DNA of 64,000 bases from Paraburkholderia nodosa (GTDB taxonomy: Bacteria; Pseudomonadota; Gammaproteobacteria; Burkholderiales; Burkholderiaceae): contig NZ_MCNV01000010.1 of assembly GCF_001718195.1 (NCBI RefSeq), forward strand, positions 1-64,000, given 5' to 3'. Made by a program: the position numbers and the translations under genes. Positions 27,449-35,894 of the stretch are shown piece by piece. A model generated the notes under the pieces. The model saw nothing but the letters and a program-made list of their open reading frames with translations. It was not told the DNA's origin and did no database searches. Within the stretch, counting starts at the first letter, position 1, and every line of letters starts with the position of its first letter.

Positions 27449-28180
27449 ATGACTGAAAAATCGATGCTCGTGGTGAGCGCACACAGCGCGGATTTCGTAT
27501 GGCGCGCGGGCGGTGCGATTGCCCTGCACAAGAAGAACGGCTATCGCGTGAAGGTGGTGTGCCTCTCGTTTGGCGAGCGCGGCGAGTCTGCGAAGCTCTG
27601 GCGCAAGGGCCCCGACATGACCATCGAGAAAGTGAAGGCCGCGCGCCGCGAGGAGGCGCTCGCCGCCGCCGAGATTCTGGGCGCGGAGTGCGAGTTCTTC
27701 GATCTGGGCGATTACCCGCTGCGCGTTTCCGATGAAGCGCTTCTGCGCCTCGTCGACGTTTATCGCGACGTGCAGCCCGCGTTCGTGCTGAGCCATTCGC
27801 AGAAAGACCCGTACAACTTCGATCATCCGCTCGCGATGCACGTGGCGCAGGAAGCGCGCATCATCGCCCAGGCCGAAGGCCACAATCCGGGGCAGAAGAT
27901 CGTCGGCGCGCCGCCGGTCTACGCATTCGAACCGCACCAGACCGAGCAGTGCGAGTGGATTCCGAACACCTTCCTCGACATCACCGAAGTGTGGGACGTG
28001 AAACGCCGCGCCATCGAATGCATGGCGGGCCAGGAACACCTTTGGGAGTACTACACGCGTGTCGCGCAACAGCGCGGCGTGCAGGCCAAGCGCAACATCG
28101 GCATTGCGGCGAAGCGCGACATTCAATACGCGGAAGGCTATATGCGCCTGACGCCCGCAGTGGTGGGAGATCTGTCATGA
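27449..28180 (+). CDS. galB: 4-oxalomesaconate hydratase GalB (PIG-L fold)
   Basis: 243 aa. The PIG-L/LmbE fold is shown by the metal motif VVSAHSADFVWRAGG at residues 8-22 and by SHSQKDPYNFDHPLAMHVA. In Pseudomonas putida a PIG-L-family protein, GalB, hydrates 4-oxalomesaconate in gallate degradation. The assignment here follows from the close pattern and from overlap (ATGA) with the aldolase gene galC, the next enzyme of that path. It could otherwise be read as a generic PIG-L deacetylase. Cytoplasmic. Ring cleavage for the path could be supplied by ligB-ligA at 40.1 kb. Confidence 0.85.
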   Translation: MTEKSMLVVSAHSADFVWRAGGAIALHKKNGYRVKVVCLSFGERGESAKLWRKGPDMTIEKVKAARREEALAAAEILGAECEFFDLGDYPLRVSDEALLRLVDVYRDVQPAFVLSHSQKDPYNFDHPLAMHVAQEARIIAQAEGHNPGQKIVGAPPVYAFEPHQTEQCEWIPNTFLDITEVWDVKRRAIECMAGQEHLWEYYTRVAQQRGVQAKRNIGIAAKRDIQYAEGYMRLTPAVVGDLS

Positions 28181-28872
28181 AACGTGGTGTCGTCGTCACC
28201 CAGATTCCGCGCGCCGACGCGCGTCACATCGAAATCCTCAAGGAAGCCGGCACGGCCACCGTGCACGAGGCGCAAAGCCGTCTCGGCCTGCTCGCCACGT
28301 ATCTGCGGCCCATTTATTCGGGCGCCGCGATCGCGGGCTCGGCCGTGACCGTGCTCATGCCGCCCTCGGACAACTGGATGCTGCACGTGGCCGTGGAGCA
28401 GTGTCGCGAAGGCGACGTGGTGGTGGCCGCACCCACTTCGCCTTGCGAAGATGGCTACTTCGGCGAGCTGCTCGCCACCTCGCTCGCGGCGCGCGGCGTG
28501 CGCGGCCTGATCATCGACGCGGGTTGCCGCGACGTGCGCGCACTGAAGGCGATGGACTTCCCGGTGTGGTCGAAGGCCGTTTCGGCGCAAGGAACGGTGA
28601 AGGAAACGCTCGGTTCGGTGAACGTGCCGGTGGTGTGCGCGCAGCAGATCGTGCACCCGGGCGACGTCATCGTGGCCGACGACGACGGCGTGGTCGTGGT
28701 GCCGTTCGCCACCGTTGCGAAGGTCGTGGAAGCGACCCAGGCGCGCCTCGCCAAGGAAGAAAAGACGCGCGCGGTGCTCGCGGGCGGCACGCTCGGCCTC
28801 GACTATTACGGCATGCGCGAGCGCCTGGCCGAAAAGGGTCTGCGCTACGTCGACACGCCGGCAGACGCGTGA
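28177..28872 (+). CDS. galC: 4-carboxy-4-hydroxy-2-oxoadipate aldolase/oxaloacetate decarboxylase GalC (LigK-like)
   Basis: 231 aa. RraA-like fold class II aldolase. The active-site segment is IIDAGCRDVRALKAMDFPVW, with the Arg-Asp pair used for pyruvate and metal binding. HPGDVIVADDDGVVVVPF is the second family hallmark. It splits 4-carboxy-4-hydroxy-2-oxoadipate into pyruvate and oxaloacetate, the last step of gallate and protocatechuate 4,5-cleavage. Its ATG overlaps the galB stop (ATGA), so the two are co-translated. A strong terminator follows. Confidence 0.93.
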   Translation: MKRGVVVTQIPRADARHIEILKEAGTATVHEAQSRLGLLATYLRPIYSGAAIAGSAVTVLMPPSDNWMLHVAVEQCREGDVVVAAPTSPCEDGYFGELLATSLAARGVRGLIIDAGCRDVRALKAMDFPVWSKAVSAQGTVKETLGSVNVPVVCAQQIVHPGDVIVADDDGVVVVPFATVAKVVEATQARLAKEEKTRAVLAGGTLGLDYYGMRERLAEKGLRYVDTPADA

Positions 28873-28911
28873 GTCCGCAGCGTTTGACTTCACACGAGGC
28901 GCCAAAACGAC

Positions 28912-28939
28912 AACGAGCGCCGCAAGGGCGCTCGTTTCG
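28912..28939. terminator. Terminator of galBC
   Basis: A perfect 10-bp stem (AACGAGCGCC 28912-28921 with GGCGCTCGTT 28927-28936) closes a five-base loop, followed by a short T-run. It lies between convergent galC and the aminotransferase gene. Confidence 0.85.
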
Positions 28940-28964
28940 CTTCGCGATGACCTGACGAAGCGGG

Positions 28965-30092
28965 TTAAAGAATGCGGTCCAACGCCTTCGCGAACCTCGC
29001 GACCGTGCCTTCGATGTCATGCAGTTTTTCGAGGCCGAATAACCCGATACGGAAGGTCTTGAAGTCTTCAGGCTCGTCGCATTGGAGGGGAACGCCAGCC
29101 GCGATCTGCACGCCGGCATCGGCGAACTTCTTGCCGGATCGTATGCCGTCGTCGTCCGAATAGCTGACCACGACGCCCGGTGCCTCGAAACCTTCGGCCG
29201 CGACGCTTCGGAAACCCTTGCTCACGAGCAGCGAGCGAATACGCTTGCCGAGTTCGAGCTGCTCCGCCATTACCTTGTCAAAGCCGTATGCCTCGGTTTC
29301 CTTGATCACGTTGCGCAGCGTCGCGAGACTGTCCGTGGGCATGGTCGCGTGGTAAGCGAATCCGCCGCTCTCGTAGGCTTCCATGATCTGCAGCCACTTG
29401 CGAAGATCGCAGGCGAAGCTGGTGCTGGTCGTTGCGTCGATCCGTTCGCGGGCGAGCGGGCCGAGCATGACGAGCGCGCAACAGGGTGACGCGCTCCAGC
29501 CCTTTTGCGGTGCGCTGATCAGGATATCGACGCCGCTTTTCTCCATGTCGACCCAGACCGTACCGGAGGCGATGCAGTCGAGTACGAACATGCCGCCTAC
29601 GGCATGCACGGCGTCGGCCACCGCGCGCAGATACGCATCGGGCAGCATCATTCCCGATGCGGTTTCGACATGCGGCGCAAAGACCAGATCGGGCTTGTTC
29701 TCCTTGATCGCCGCGACGACTTCTTCGACCGGGGGCGGCGCATAGGCGGCCTGCCTTCCCTGTTCGACCGGGCGCGCCTTCAACACGATCGATTCAGAGG
29801 GAATGCTGCCCATGTCGAAAATCTGCGACCAGCGGAAACTGAACCAGCCATTGCGAATGACGAGGCACTTCCTGTTCGTCGCGAACTGCCGGGCAACGGC
29901 TTCCATGCCGAAAGTCCCGCTGCCTGGGACGATCACGACCGACTTCGCGTTGTAGACTTTTTTCAGGGAGCTGGAGATATCCCGCATGACGCCCTGAAAG
30001 AGCTGCGACATGTGATTGATCGAGCGGTCGGTGTAAACCACTGAATATTCGAGGAGTCCCTCGCGGTCGACATTGGGAAGTAAACCTGACAC
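28965..30092 (-). CDS. Class V PLP-dependent aminotransferase (alanine-glyoxylate/AEP transaminase type)
   Basis: 375 aa from a GTG at 30092. That start is chosen because GGAGG lies six bases upstream, and no ATG precedes the conserved region closely enough. Fold type I PLP enzyme: GSGTFGMEAV binds phosphate, FVLDCIASGTVWVDM holds the Asp, and the Schiff-base lysine is in SAPQKGWSASPC. Such enzymes use alanine, glyoxylate, pyruvate, pyridoxamine or 2-aminoethylphosphonate; the sequence does not decide. It is convergent with galBC, so not part of that operon. No phosphonate genes are near. Confidence 0.85.
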   Translation of the reverse strand: MSGLLPNVDREGLLEYSVVYTDRSINHMSQLFQGVMRDISSSLKKVYNAKSVVIVPGSGTFGMEAVARQFATNRKCLVIRNGWFSFRWSQIFDMGSIPSESIVLKARPVEQGRQAAYAPPPVEEVVAAIKENKPDLVFAPHVETASGMMLPDAYLRAVADAVHAVGGMFVLDCIASGTVWVDMEKSGVDILISAPQKGWSASPCCALVMLGPLARERIDATTSTSFACDLRKWLQIMEAYESGGFAYHATMPTDSLATLRNVIKETEAYGFDKVMAEQLELGKRIRSLLVSKGFRSVAAEGFEAPGVVVSYSDDDGIRSGKKFADAGVQIAAGVPLQCDEPEDFKTFRIGLFGLEKLHDIEGTVARFAKALDRIL

Positions 30093-30302
30093 GCTCGCCT
30101 CCGATAAAGGATGAACAAGGTGAGCAGCATGTGCGATTCGATGCTGCTGCACCCATGCAGATGGGTTGGTTGTCGCGACGAAAATAGATTCTAACGAATG
30201 CCGTCTGCAGGCTGGGGCATATTTTTCTGTGCTATCTGGCGCAAGTACAAAGCGCCTGGTGGCCCGGGGCAATGGTGCGATGCGGCAGAACCGGTGTCTG
30301 TC

Positions 30303-30725
30303 TCACGTGCGCGCGGGCGGCTGCGGATTGTTGGCCGGGTTCGTGTCGAACCGGTTCACGCTTTCGATGCCCAGCTGGTCAGCGAGGGCCGAGAGCCGAG
30401 CATACAGCCCGTCGGCGCTTTCCCTGTCGTAGACCGCTTCACCGCGAATGTATATCGCGAACGACTTCAGGTACTTCGCCTTTTTCGCTGGATTGGCGAT
30501 CGTCTCTTTCGTCCATTGATATAGCGGATAACGTTCCCGCCCGGCGCGTTCCGCCTCTTCGACATAATCGGCGAATGCGTCGAACTGGCACTTCAAGGAG
30601 GCGTCGTAATCGCGCAAGACGGCTTCGAGTAAGTCGCGCCCCGCGTAGGAGCGGTTGTCCCGCAGCGCATCGGCCAACTCGGGCACGACGGTGATGCGGA
30701 CCTGGAATTGCCACGTTTCTGCCAT
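30303..30725 (-). CDS. Hypothetical cytoplasmic protein
   Basis: 140 aa. No signal peptide, membrane helix or known motif recognised. The N-terminal strand WQFQVRITVVPELADAL is followed by mostly helical, charged sequence (ANPAKKAKYLKSFAIYIRGE) and an Asn/Pro-rich tail. Start ATG 30725. It lies 210 bases upstream of the aminotransferase on the same strand and is divergent from the OYE gene. Function unknown. Confidence 0.6.
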   Translation of the reverse strand: MAETWQFQVRITVVPELADALRDNRSYAGRDLLEAVLRDYDASLKCQFDAFADYVEEAERAGRERYPLYQWTKETIANPAKKAKYLKSFAIYIRGEAVYDRESADGLYARLSALADQLGIESVNRFDTNPANNPQPPART

Positions 30726-30813
30726 GCATGCCTCCTGCGTTGACGCACAGCATAACCGCTCTGGGGCGGCCGCATGCTGCCGCTCATGGCTATTCTCGTC
30801 GGGAATCGGGCTT

Positions 30814-30892
30814 ATGAAGAATCTGCGAATTATCGCTCCGTCATGTGGCCACTACGATCTACCTGTCACTCATCACCCGGCAGAAGATTTTC
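30814..30892 (+). promoter_or_regulatory. Diverged copy of the SDR control region, upstream of the OYE gene
   Basis: ATGAAGAATCTGCGAATTATC at 30814-30834 aligns without gaps to the LysR-type operator at 35024-35044. The distance to the start codon is also conserved (59 versus 58 bases). Between them, patches such as GGC-A-TACGAT and GCAG-A--TT-CATG match. This is read as a homologous promoter-operator block. Confidence 0.55.
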
Positions 30893-32050
30893 ATGTCCAC
30901 ACCCGCAGGCAAAGTCGCCGCGAATAGCGGCGCCACGACTGGCACCGGTTCGAGCCATCCACTGCTGTTCACGCCGATACAGATCGGCAACCTGAACCTC
31001 GCCAACCGGATCGTGATCGCCCCGATGGCCCAGTACTCGGCCGAAGAAGGGCTGATGAACGATTGGCACCTGATTCATCTCGGCCAACTGGCGCTTTCCG
31101 GTGCGGCGGCGCTCACCATCGAGGGGACGGCGGTCACCCCCGGGGGGCGCACGAGTTACGGCGACGTAGGGCTCTATTCCGACGAGAGCGAATTCGCCAT
31201 GGCGCGCGTGCTGCAGAGCGTTCGGCGCTGGTCCGACACGCCGATTGGGATCCAGCTCAACCATGCCGGCCGAAAAGGCTCGCGGCAGAAGTTATGGGAC
31301 GGCGGCGCACAGATTCCTCATGGTCGCGCAAACGGCTGGAACACCTACGGCCCATCCCCGGTTGCTTTCGCGGCCGGTGAGACACCACCCACTGCCCTGG
31401 ACCGCAGCGGACTGGCCGCGATTCGCGATGCCTTCGCGGCCGCCGCGCAACGCGCCTCACGGCTCGACCTGAACTTCATTCAAATCCTCGGTGGGCACGG
31501 GTATCTGCTCCATCAATTCCTTTCGCCGCTCTCGAACCACAGGGACGACGAGTACGGCGGCTCGCTGGAAAACCGCATGCGCTTTCCACTCGAGGTCTTC
31601 GAAGCCGTGCGAGACGCGTTTTCGCACGATCGCCCCGTGACGATGCGGATCTCCGCGACGGACTGGATGGACGGCGGGTGGTCCGTGCACGACGCGATCG
31701 CTTTTGTCCACGCACTGGAGGCCAGGGGCTGCGCTGCGATCAATGTCTCGAGTGGCGGCTCGAACCCCGCCGCGCAAATTCCCGTCGGGCCCGGCTATCA
31801 GGTTCCCTTCGCACGGGCCGTGAAGCAGGCGACGACGCTCCCTGTCATCGCCGTCGGCATGATCACCGAGTTCGAACAAGCCGAATCCATCCTCAGCACG
31901 GGAGACGCCGATCTGATCGCGCTGGCCCGAGCGGTGCTTTTCGACCCGCGCTGGCCATGGCACGCTGCCGCTCACTTCGGAGCCCAGGTCAGGGCGCCGA
32001 AGCAGTATCTTCGCGCTCAACCCAGTCGGCTGCAAAAGGTGTTTGTTTGA
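30893..32050 (+). CDS. Old-Yellow-Enzyme-family NADH:flavin oxidoreductase with atypical N-terminus and active site
   Basis: 385 aa. Residues 23-380 follow the YqjM/XenA class of FMN ene-reductases: LFTPIQIGNLNLANRIVIAP, GIQLNHAGRKGS, DDEYGGSLENRMRF and a C-terminal phosphate-binding GDADLIALARA. Two usual residues are changed. The family MC(M/Q)YS segment is MAQYS here (Ala46 in place of Cys), and the substrate-binding HxxH is L199-GG-H202. The first 19 residues (MSTPAGKVAANSGATTGTG) do not belong to OYE; they match the start of the SDR at 35102. The enzyme probably binds FMN, but ene-reductase activity is uncertain. Confidence 0.88.
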   Translation: MSTPAGKVAANSGATTGTGSSHPLLFTPIQIGNLNLANRIVIAPMAQYSAEEGLMNDWHLIHLGQLALSGAAALTIEGTAVTPGGRTSYGDVGLYSDESEFAMARVLQSVRRWSDTPIGIQLNHAGRKGSRQKLWDGGAQIPHGRANGWNTYGPSPVAFAAGETPPTALDRSGLAAIRDAFAAAAQRASRLDLNFIQILGGHGYLLHQFLSPLSNHRDDEYGGSLENRMRFPLEVFEAVRDAFSHDRPVTMRISATDWMDGGWSVHDAIAFVHALEARGCAAINVSSGGSNPAAQIPVGPGYQVPFARAVKQATTLPVIAVGMITEFEQAESILSTGDADLIALARAVLFDPRWPWHAAAHFGAQVRAPKQYLRAQPSRLQKVFV

Positions 32051-32084
32051 AGCGGCGATGTCGATGTCCGCGGGCCAGGCCGCC

Positions 32085-32477
32085 TCAGCGCGCTTGGCCC
32101 AACTGCTCGTCGATCGTCCTCGTCAACGGCGATTCCACGCGCCCGGTATGCAATGTCTGCACGGGCTCGATCAGCACGACCCAGCATTCGTCCTCTGCGA
32201 CGGGATTGTGCAGCGTGCCGCGCGGCACGACGTGCATCGAGCCCGCGGGCAGATCGACGACACGCCCGTCCTCATACTCGATTTTCAGGTGCCCGCGCAC
32301 GACGAAGAACAGTTCGTCCTCGTGCTCGTGGTCGTGCCACACGAGCTGCCCGCGCACTTTGGCAACCTTCACGTACTGATCGTTGACCTGGGCGACGACT
32401 TTCGGCGACCAGTAATCGGACACGCCGGCGAATGCGGCTTCGAGGTCGAACGATTCGGCAAACGGATGACCGGACAT
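32085..32477 (-). CDS. Cupin-domain protein
   Basis: 130 aa from the ATG at 32477, which has GGAG six bases upstream. A single cupin barrel is visible: motif 1 HDHEHEDELFFVVRGHLKIE gives the His-His-Glu metal ligands, and motif 2 PAGSMHVVPRGTLHNP gives the last His. Small cupins of this kind range from isomerases to sensors; the substrate is unknown. The gene follows the LysE exporter after two bases and is co-transcribed with it. Confidence 0.85.
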   Translation of the reverse strand: MSGHPFAESFDLEAAFAGVSDYWSPKVVAQVNDQYVKVAKVRGQLVWHDHEHEDELFFVVRGHLKIEYEDGRVVDLPAGSMHVVPRGTLHNPVAEDECWVVLIEPVQTLHTGRVESPLTRTIDEQLGQAR

Positions 32478-32479
32478 CG

Positions 32480-33070
32480 TTATCTCCATGCTGGAATGAC
32501 GGATGCGGCGAGCAGTACGCCCATCGCAAGGTTAAGGATGCGCCAATGGCGCGGCGTGCGAAAGAGGCGGGCGAGCAGCACGCCGAGCGCACACCACAGC
32601 GCGAGCGAGACGCATGCGGCCACGCCGAACGCAGCGCTGAGCAGCAGCGCGAGTCGGTTCGGACTGCTTGCGAGCAGCGCGAACGACGCCGCGGCGCCGA
32701 TCGTCATCGCCCAGCTTTTCGGGTTGAGCCATAGCAGCAGGAATCCGTTGACGAGCGTGATGGGGTGCGCGGGGCCGTTACCTGCGTTCGGCGGCCCGCT
32801 GCGCGCGATGCGCCACGCGAGCCACAGCAGATACGCGGAGCCGACTGCCTTGACCGCCGTTTGCAGCGACGGCAGCGCGAGCAGCAGACCGCCCAGGCCG
32901 AGCCCGGCGACGGCGGCGAGCACAGCCAGGCCGATCGCGATGCCGAGCATCAGCGGAATCGAACGCGCGAAACCGAAGCGCGCACCCGAAGCGGTGGCGA
33001 GCGTGGTGGCGCCGCCGGGCGTCACGGTCGCAATGACGACAAACAGGAGAAGCGGCAGGATCGAGGTCAT
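32480..33070 (-). CDS. LysE/RhtB-family amino-acid exporter
   Basis: 196 aa. Six membrane segments can be read, beginning with ILPLLLFVVIATVTPGGATT, which carries the family's conserved TPG motif near the N-terminus. LNPKSWAMTIGAAASF is the second hallmark. It exports amino acids or similar compounds from the cytoplasm. First gene of a two-gene operon with the cupin. It is divergent from a LysR regulator whose candidate operator lies between them, a typical exporter-regulator pair. Confidence 0.87.
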   Translation of the reverse strand: MTSILPLLLFVVIATVTPGGATTLATASGARFGFARSIPLMLGIAIGLAVLAAVAGLGLGGLLLALPSLQTAVKAVGSAYLLWLAWRIARSGPPNAGNGPAHPITLVNGFLLLWLNPKSWAMTIGAAASFALLASSPNRLALLLSAAFGVAACVSLALWCALGVLLARLFRTPRHWRILNLAMGVLLAASVIPAWR

Positions 33071-33149
33071 CGGTGCAGATCCGGAAGAATGAAACTTGCA
33101 CTGTACGGATCGCCGCCGCATCATCAAAGGCAATAATCCTGATGCGATT

Positions 33150-33166
33150 CATTACGCGGCATAATG
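33150..33166. promoter_or_regulatory. Candidate LysR operator
   Basis: CATTA (33150-33154) and TAATG (33162-33166) form a perfect inverted repeat with seven bases between, of the T-N11-A type bound by LysR proteins. It ends six bases before the LysR start codon at 33172 and lies in the divergent gap with the LysE gene. Confidence 0.5.
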
Positions 33167-33171
33167 CATCC

Positions 33172-34062
33172 ATGAGCCGAAACCTCGACCTCGATCTGAT
33201 CCGCACCTTTGTTGCCGTCGCCGACAGCGGCAGCATGACGGTCGCCGCGAATCTGCTGCATATGACGCAAGGCGCCGTGAGCCAGCAGGTGAAGCGTCTC
33301 GAAGACGTGCTGGATTGCCTGCTGTTCGTGCGCAAGACGCGCAAGCTGGAGCTATCGCGCCATGGCGAGTCATTTCTCGTGAAGGCGCGCCAGCTGCTGC
33401 AGTTGAACGACGAAATCTGGGCCGATATGACGGGCCGATCACTGCGCGGCAGCCTGCGCGTGGGCGTGCCCTACGATCTCGTGACACCGCTCGCCCCGGC
33501 GATGAAGGCGTTCGCCGATGCGCATCCGCAAGTGGAGATTTCGCTCGTGTGTGCGGCGTCGCCGGAATTGAGTGAAGCGGTGCATAGCGGCCGCGTGGAT
33601 ATATCGCTGGTCGAATATGTCGAGAGCGAAGCCGAAGGCGAAGTCGTCCGCATCGAGCCGTTGGTATGGGTCAAGGGGCGCGGCAGCGATGCCTGGCAGA
33701 AGCGGCCGTTGCCGCTGTCGATGGTGGACGAGCGATGTGCCTTCCGGCCGGTCGTGCTCGGCGCGCTTGCAGAGGAGGGCATTGCGTGGCGCACGGTATT
33801 CGAGAGCGGCAACATCGAGGCGACCGCTGCGACGGTGCGTGCGGGCCTCGCGATCACGACCTGGCTCGCCTCCACGGTGCCGGCCGACCTCGAGACGCTC
33901 GCGCCTCAAGCAACCGGCTTGCCCGCGCTGCCGCCGTTCGCGATCTGCCTGCGATTGCCCGCGACGGTTCAGCCCGCGGCGCAGGAATTCGCGCGCCACG
34001 TGCGCGAATCGATGTCGAACGACGCAGGCACTCGACGCCCGCAGCTCGCGAGCATTGCCTGA
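33172..34062 (+). CDS. LysR-family regulator (next to LysE exporter)
   Basis: 296 aa. The N-terminal winged HTH is LIRTFVAVADSGSMTVAANL, then MTQGAVSQQVKRLEDVLDCL. The co-inducer domain starts near residue 90 (SLRVGVPYDLVTPLAPAMKA). Start ATG 33172. It is divergent from the LysE/cupin operon, which it probably activates in response to the exported compound. Its 3' end is convergent with the next LysR gene, 27 bases away. Confidence 0.9.
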   Translation: MSRNLDLDLIRTFVAVADSGSMTVAANLLHMTQGAVSQQVKRLEDVLDCLLFVRKTRKLELSRHGESFLVKARQLLQLNDEIWADMTGRSLRGSLRVGVPYDLVTPLAPAMKAFADAHPQVEISLVCAASPELSEAVHSGRVDISLVEYVESEAEGEVVRIEPLVWVKGRGSDAWQKRPLPLSMVDERCAFRPVVLGALAEEGIAWRTVFESGNIEATAATVRAGLAITTWLASTVPADLETLAPQATGLPALPPFAICLRLPATVQPAAQEFARHVRESMSNDAGTRRPQLASIA

Positions 34063-34089
34063 TCTCTTGCGTTCGAGGCCGTCGCGCTT

Positions 34090-34980
34090 CTACAAGCGCT
34101 GCGGTAGGGCATCCGCAAAAAAGTCGGTGATCCGGCGCACGCGCGCAGGCACGAAGCGACGGCTCGGCCAGACGATGCTGACATCACGGGCGTCCCCAAT
34201 GAAGTCGTCCAGCACGGTGACGATGTCGGGATGCTCGAGTTCGGCGGAGAGCGAGAGCTTCGCGAAGAGGCCGATTCCCACACCCGCGAGCACGGCCGAT
34301 CGTATCGTCTCGACGCTATTGGACGACAGGTTGCCTTGGACCGGCACGTTGAAGCGCCCTTGCGGCCCATGAAACGGCCAGTTCGCCGATTCCATCAGAC
34401 CGCCATAGACGAGGCAATTGTGCCTCGCGAGTTCCGCAGGATCCTTCGGTATGCCGTGCTGCTCGAAATAGCGGCGCGATCCCACGCAGACCAGCGGGGT
34501 GCTCGCGATTTTCCGCACGACCGAATCTGGATCGTTGATGGTACCCACGCGAATCGCGAGATCGATTCGATCCTCCACCATATCGCGAACGAAATCCGAC
34601 AACACGAGATCGACCCGAAGACCAGGATGGCGCGACAGCAGTTCGGGAATGAGCGGGAGAACGTGCAGGCGGCCGAACGTCGAGGCGGCGGCGATGCGGG
34701 CCAGGCCCGAGACATCGAGCGTGCTGCTGCTCAGTTCGTTGTCGGCTACCTCGATTTCGTCGAGCAACGGCTTGGTGCGCTCGTAGTATTTCTGCCCTTG
34801 ATCAGTGAGAGTCACGCTGCGTGTGCTGCGGTTCAATAGCTGCACGCCGAGGCGTTTTTCCAGCGCACCGATCGCCTTGCTGATGGCGGACTGTGAATCG
34901 CCGGTTCTACGCGCCGCTGCGGAAAAGCCTCCCGCTTCGACAACGGCGATGAAGGCGTTCAATTCGTGAAATCGATCCAT
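34090..34980 (-). CDS. LysR-family regulator (divergent from SDR)
   Basis: 296 aa. HTH: FIAVVEAGGFSAAARRTGDS, then QSAISKAIGALEKRLGVQLL. This is the CrgA/AphB-like large subgroup with NRSTRSVTLTDQG. Start ATG 34980. It reads away from the SDR at 35102; the 121-bp gap contains the perfect operator ATGATAA-N9-TTATCAT. It is the likely regulator of that SDR. Because the OYE gene at 30893 carries a related operator copy, it may control that gene too (inference). Confidence 0.9.
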   Translation of the reverse strand: MDRFHELNAFIAVVEAGGFSAAARRTGDSQSAISKAIGALEKRLGVQLLNRSTRSVTLTDQGQKYYERTKPLLDEIEVADNELSSSTLDVSGLARIAAASTFGRLHVLPLIPELLSRHPGLRVDLVLSDFVRDMVEDRIDLAIRVGTINDPDSVVRKIASTPLVCVGSRRYFEQHGIPKDPAELARHNCLVYGGLMESANWPFHGPQGRFNVPVQGNLSSNSVETIRSAVLAGVGIGLFAKLSLSAELEHPDIVTVLDDFIGDARDVSIVWPSRRFVPARVRRITDFFADALPQRL

Positions 34981-35023
34981 TGCATGTCTCTCGTGAGACC
35001 CATTCCCTCGAAGAATAGATCTC

Positions 35024-35046
35024 ATGATAACTCCGCTGATTATCAT
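35024..35046. promoter_or_regulatory. LysR-type operator between LysR and SDR
   Basis: ATGATAA (35024-35030) and TTATCAT (35040-35046) are perfect inverted arms with a nine-base spacer, centred 44 bases from the LysR start codon and 58 bases before the SDR start. This is the position and symmetry expected of an autoregulatory LysR site. Confidence 0.7.
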
Positions 35047-35101
35047 TCGTTGGGGCGGCAATTACGATGTCGATTCCGTTCACCAACAAGCAGGAATTTC
35101 A

Positions 35102-35842
35102 ATGTCGACTCTCACAGGCAAGGTCGCCGTCATTAGCGGCGCAACGACAGGTATCGGCTTGGCGATTGCCCAGCGGTTCGTCGCCGAAGGCGCGCACGTC
35201 TTTATCTTTGGCCGTAGGCAAGGTCCGCTCGAAGAGGCTGCCAAACTGATCGGACGCAACGTGACTGCGATTCAGGCCGACGCCGCGAACCTCGATGACC
35301 TCGACCGCGTCGCCGCGGCGGTCAGGGAAGAAAAGGGTGTCGTGGACATCATCGTGTCGAACGCGGGCTTTACCGAGCAGGCTTCGATCGACACCATCAC
35401 CCCAGAGCATTTCGACAAGGCATTCAACCTCATGGCGCGCGGCCCCGTCTTTCTGGTGCAGAAGCTGCTGCCGATGATGACAGGGGGCGGATCGATCATC
35501 CTGGTTTCTTCGGCCATGCACGTCATGGGCATTCCCGGGCACACGGCCTACGCGGCGACCAAGGCCGCGTTGCGTTCCTATGCGCGCACCTGGGCCGCCG
35601 AATTCAAGGATCGCGGCATTCGCGTCAACATGCTCAGTCCTGGCGTCACCGACACGCCGATACTCGACGCCCAGTCGGCGACGCGCGAGGATCTGGTGAG
35701 CATGTACAAAAGCATGGTCCCGCTCGGTCGACTCGCCCGCGCCGAGGAGATGGCCAGCGCGGCACTCTTTCTCGCCTCCGAACAGAGTTCGTATATGACG
35801 GGCGCGGATCTGATGAATGACGGCGGCATCGGCCAGGTCTGA
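35102..35842 (+). CDS. SDR-family oxidoreductase
   Basis: 246 aa. Rossmann cofactor motif at the start (GKVAVISGATTGIGLAIAQR), NAG motif (SNAGFTEQ), catalytic Ser in ILVSSAMHVMG and YAATKAALRSYARTWA for Tyr-x-x-x-Lys. FGRRQ after the second strand favours NADP. Classical SDR, substrate unknown. Divergent from a LysR regulator with a good operator between them. Its first 19 codons and upstream region are related to those of the OYE gene at 30893. Confidence 0.92.
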   Translation: MSTLTGKVAVISGATTGIGLAIAQRFVAEGAHVFIFGRRQGPLEEAAKLIGRNVTAIQADAANLDDLDRVAAAVREEKGVVDIIVSNAGFTEQASIDTITPEHFDKAFNLMARGPVFLVQKLLPMMTGGGSIILVSSAMHVMGIPGHTAYAATKAALRSYARTWAAEFKDRGIRVNMLSPGVTDTPILDAQSATREDLVSMYKSMVPLGRLARAEEMASAALFLASEQSSYMTGADLMNDGGIGQV

Positions 35843-35894
35843 CAACCGATGCACACAATCGGCCAAAGTGATTTCCTGTTATTCAGGAATACGA

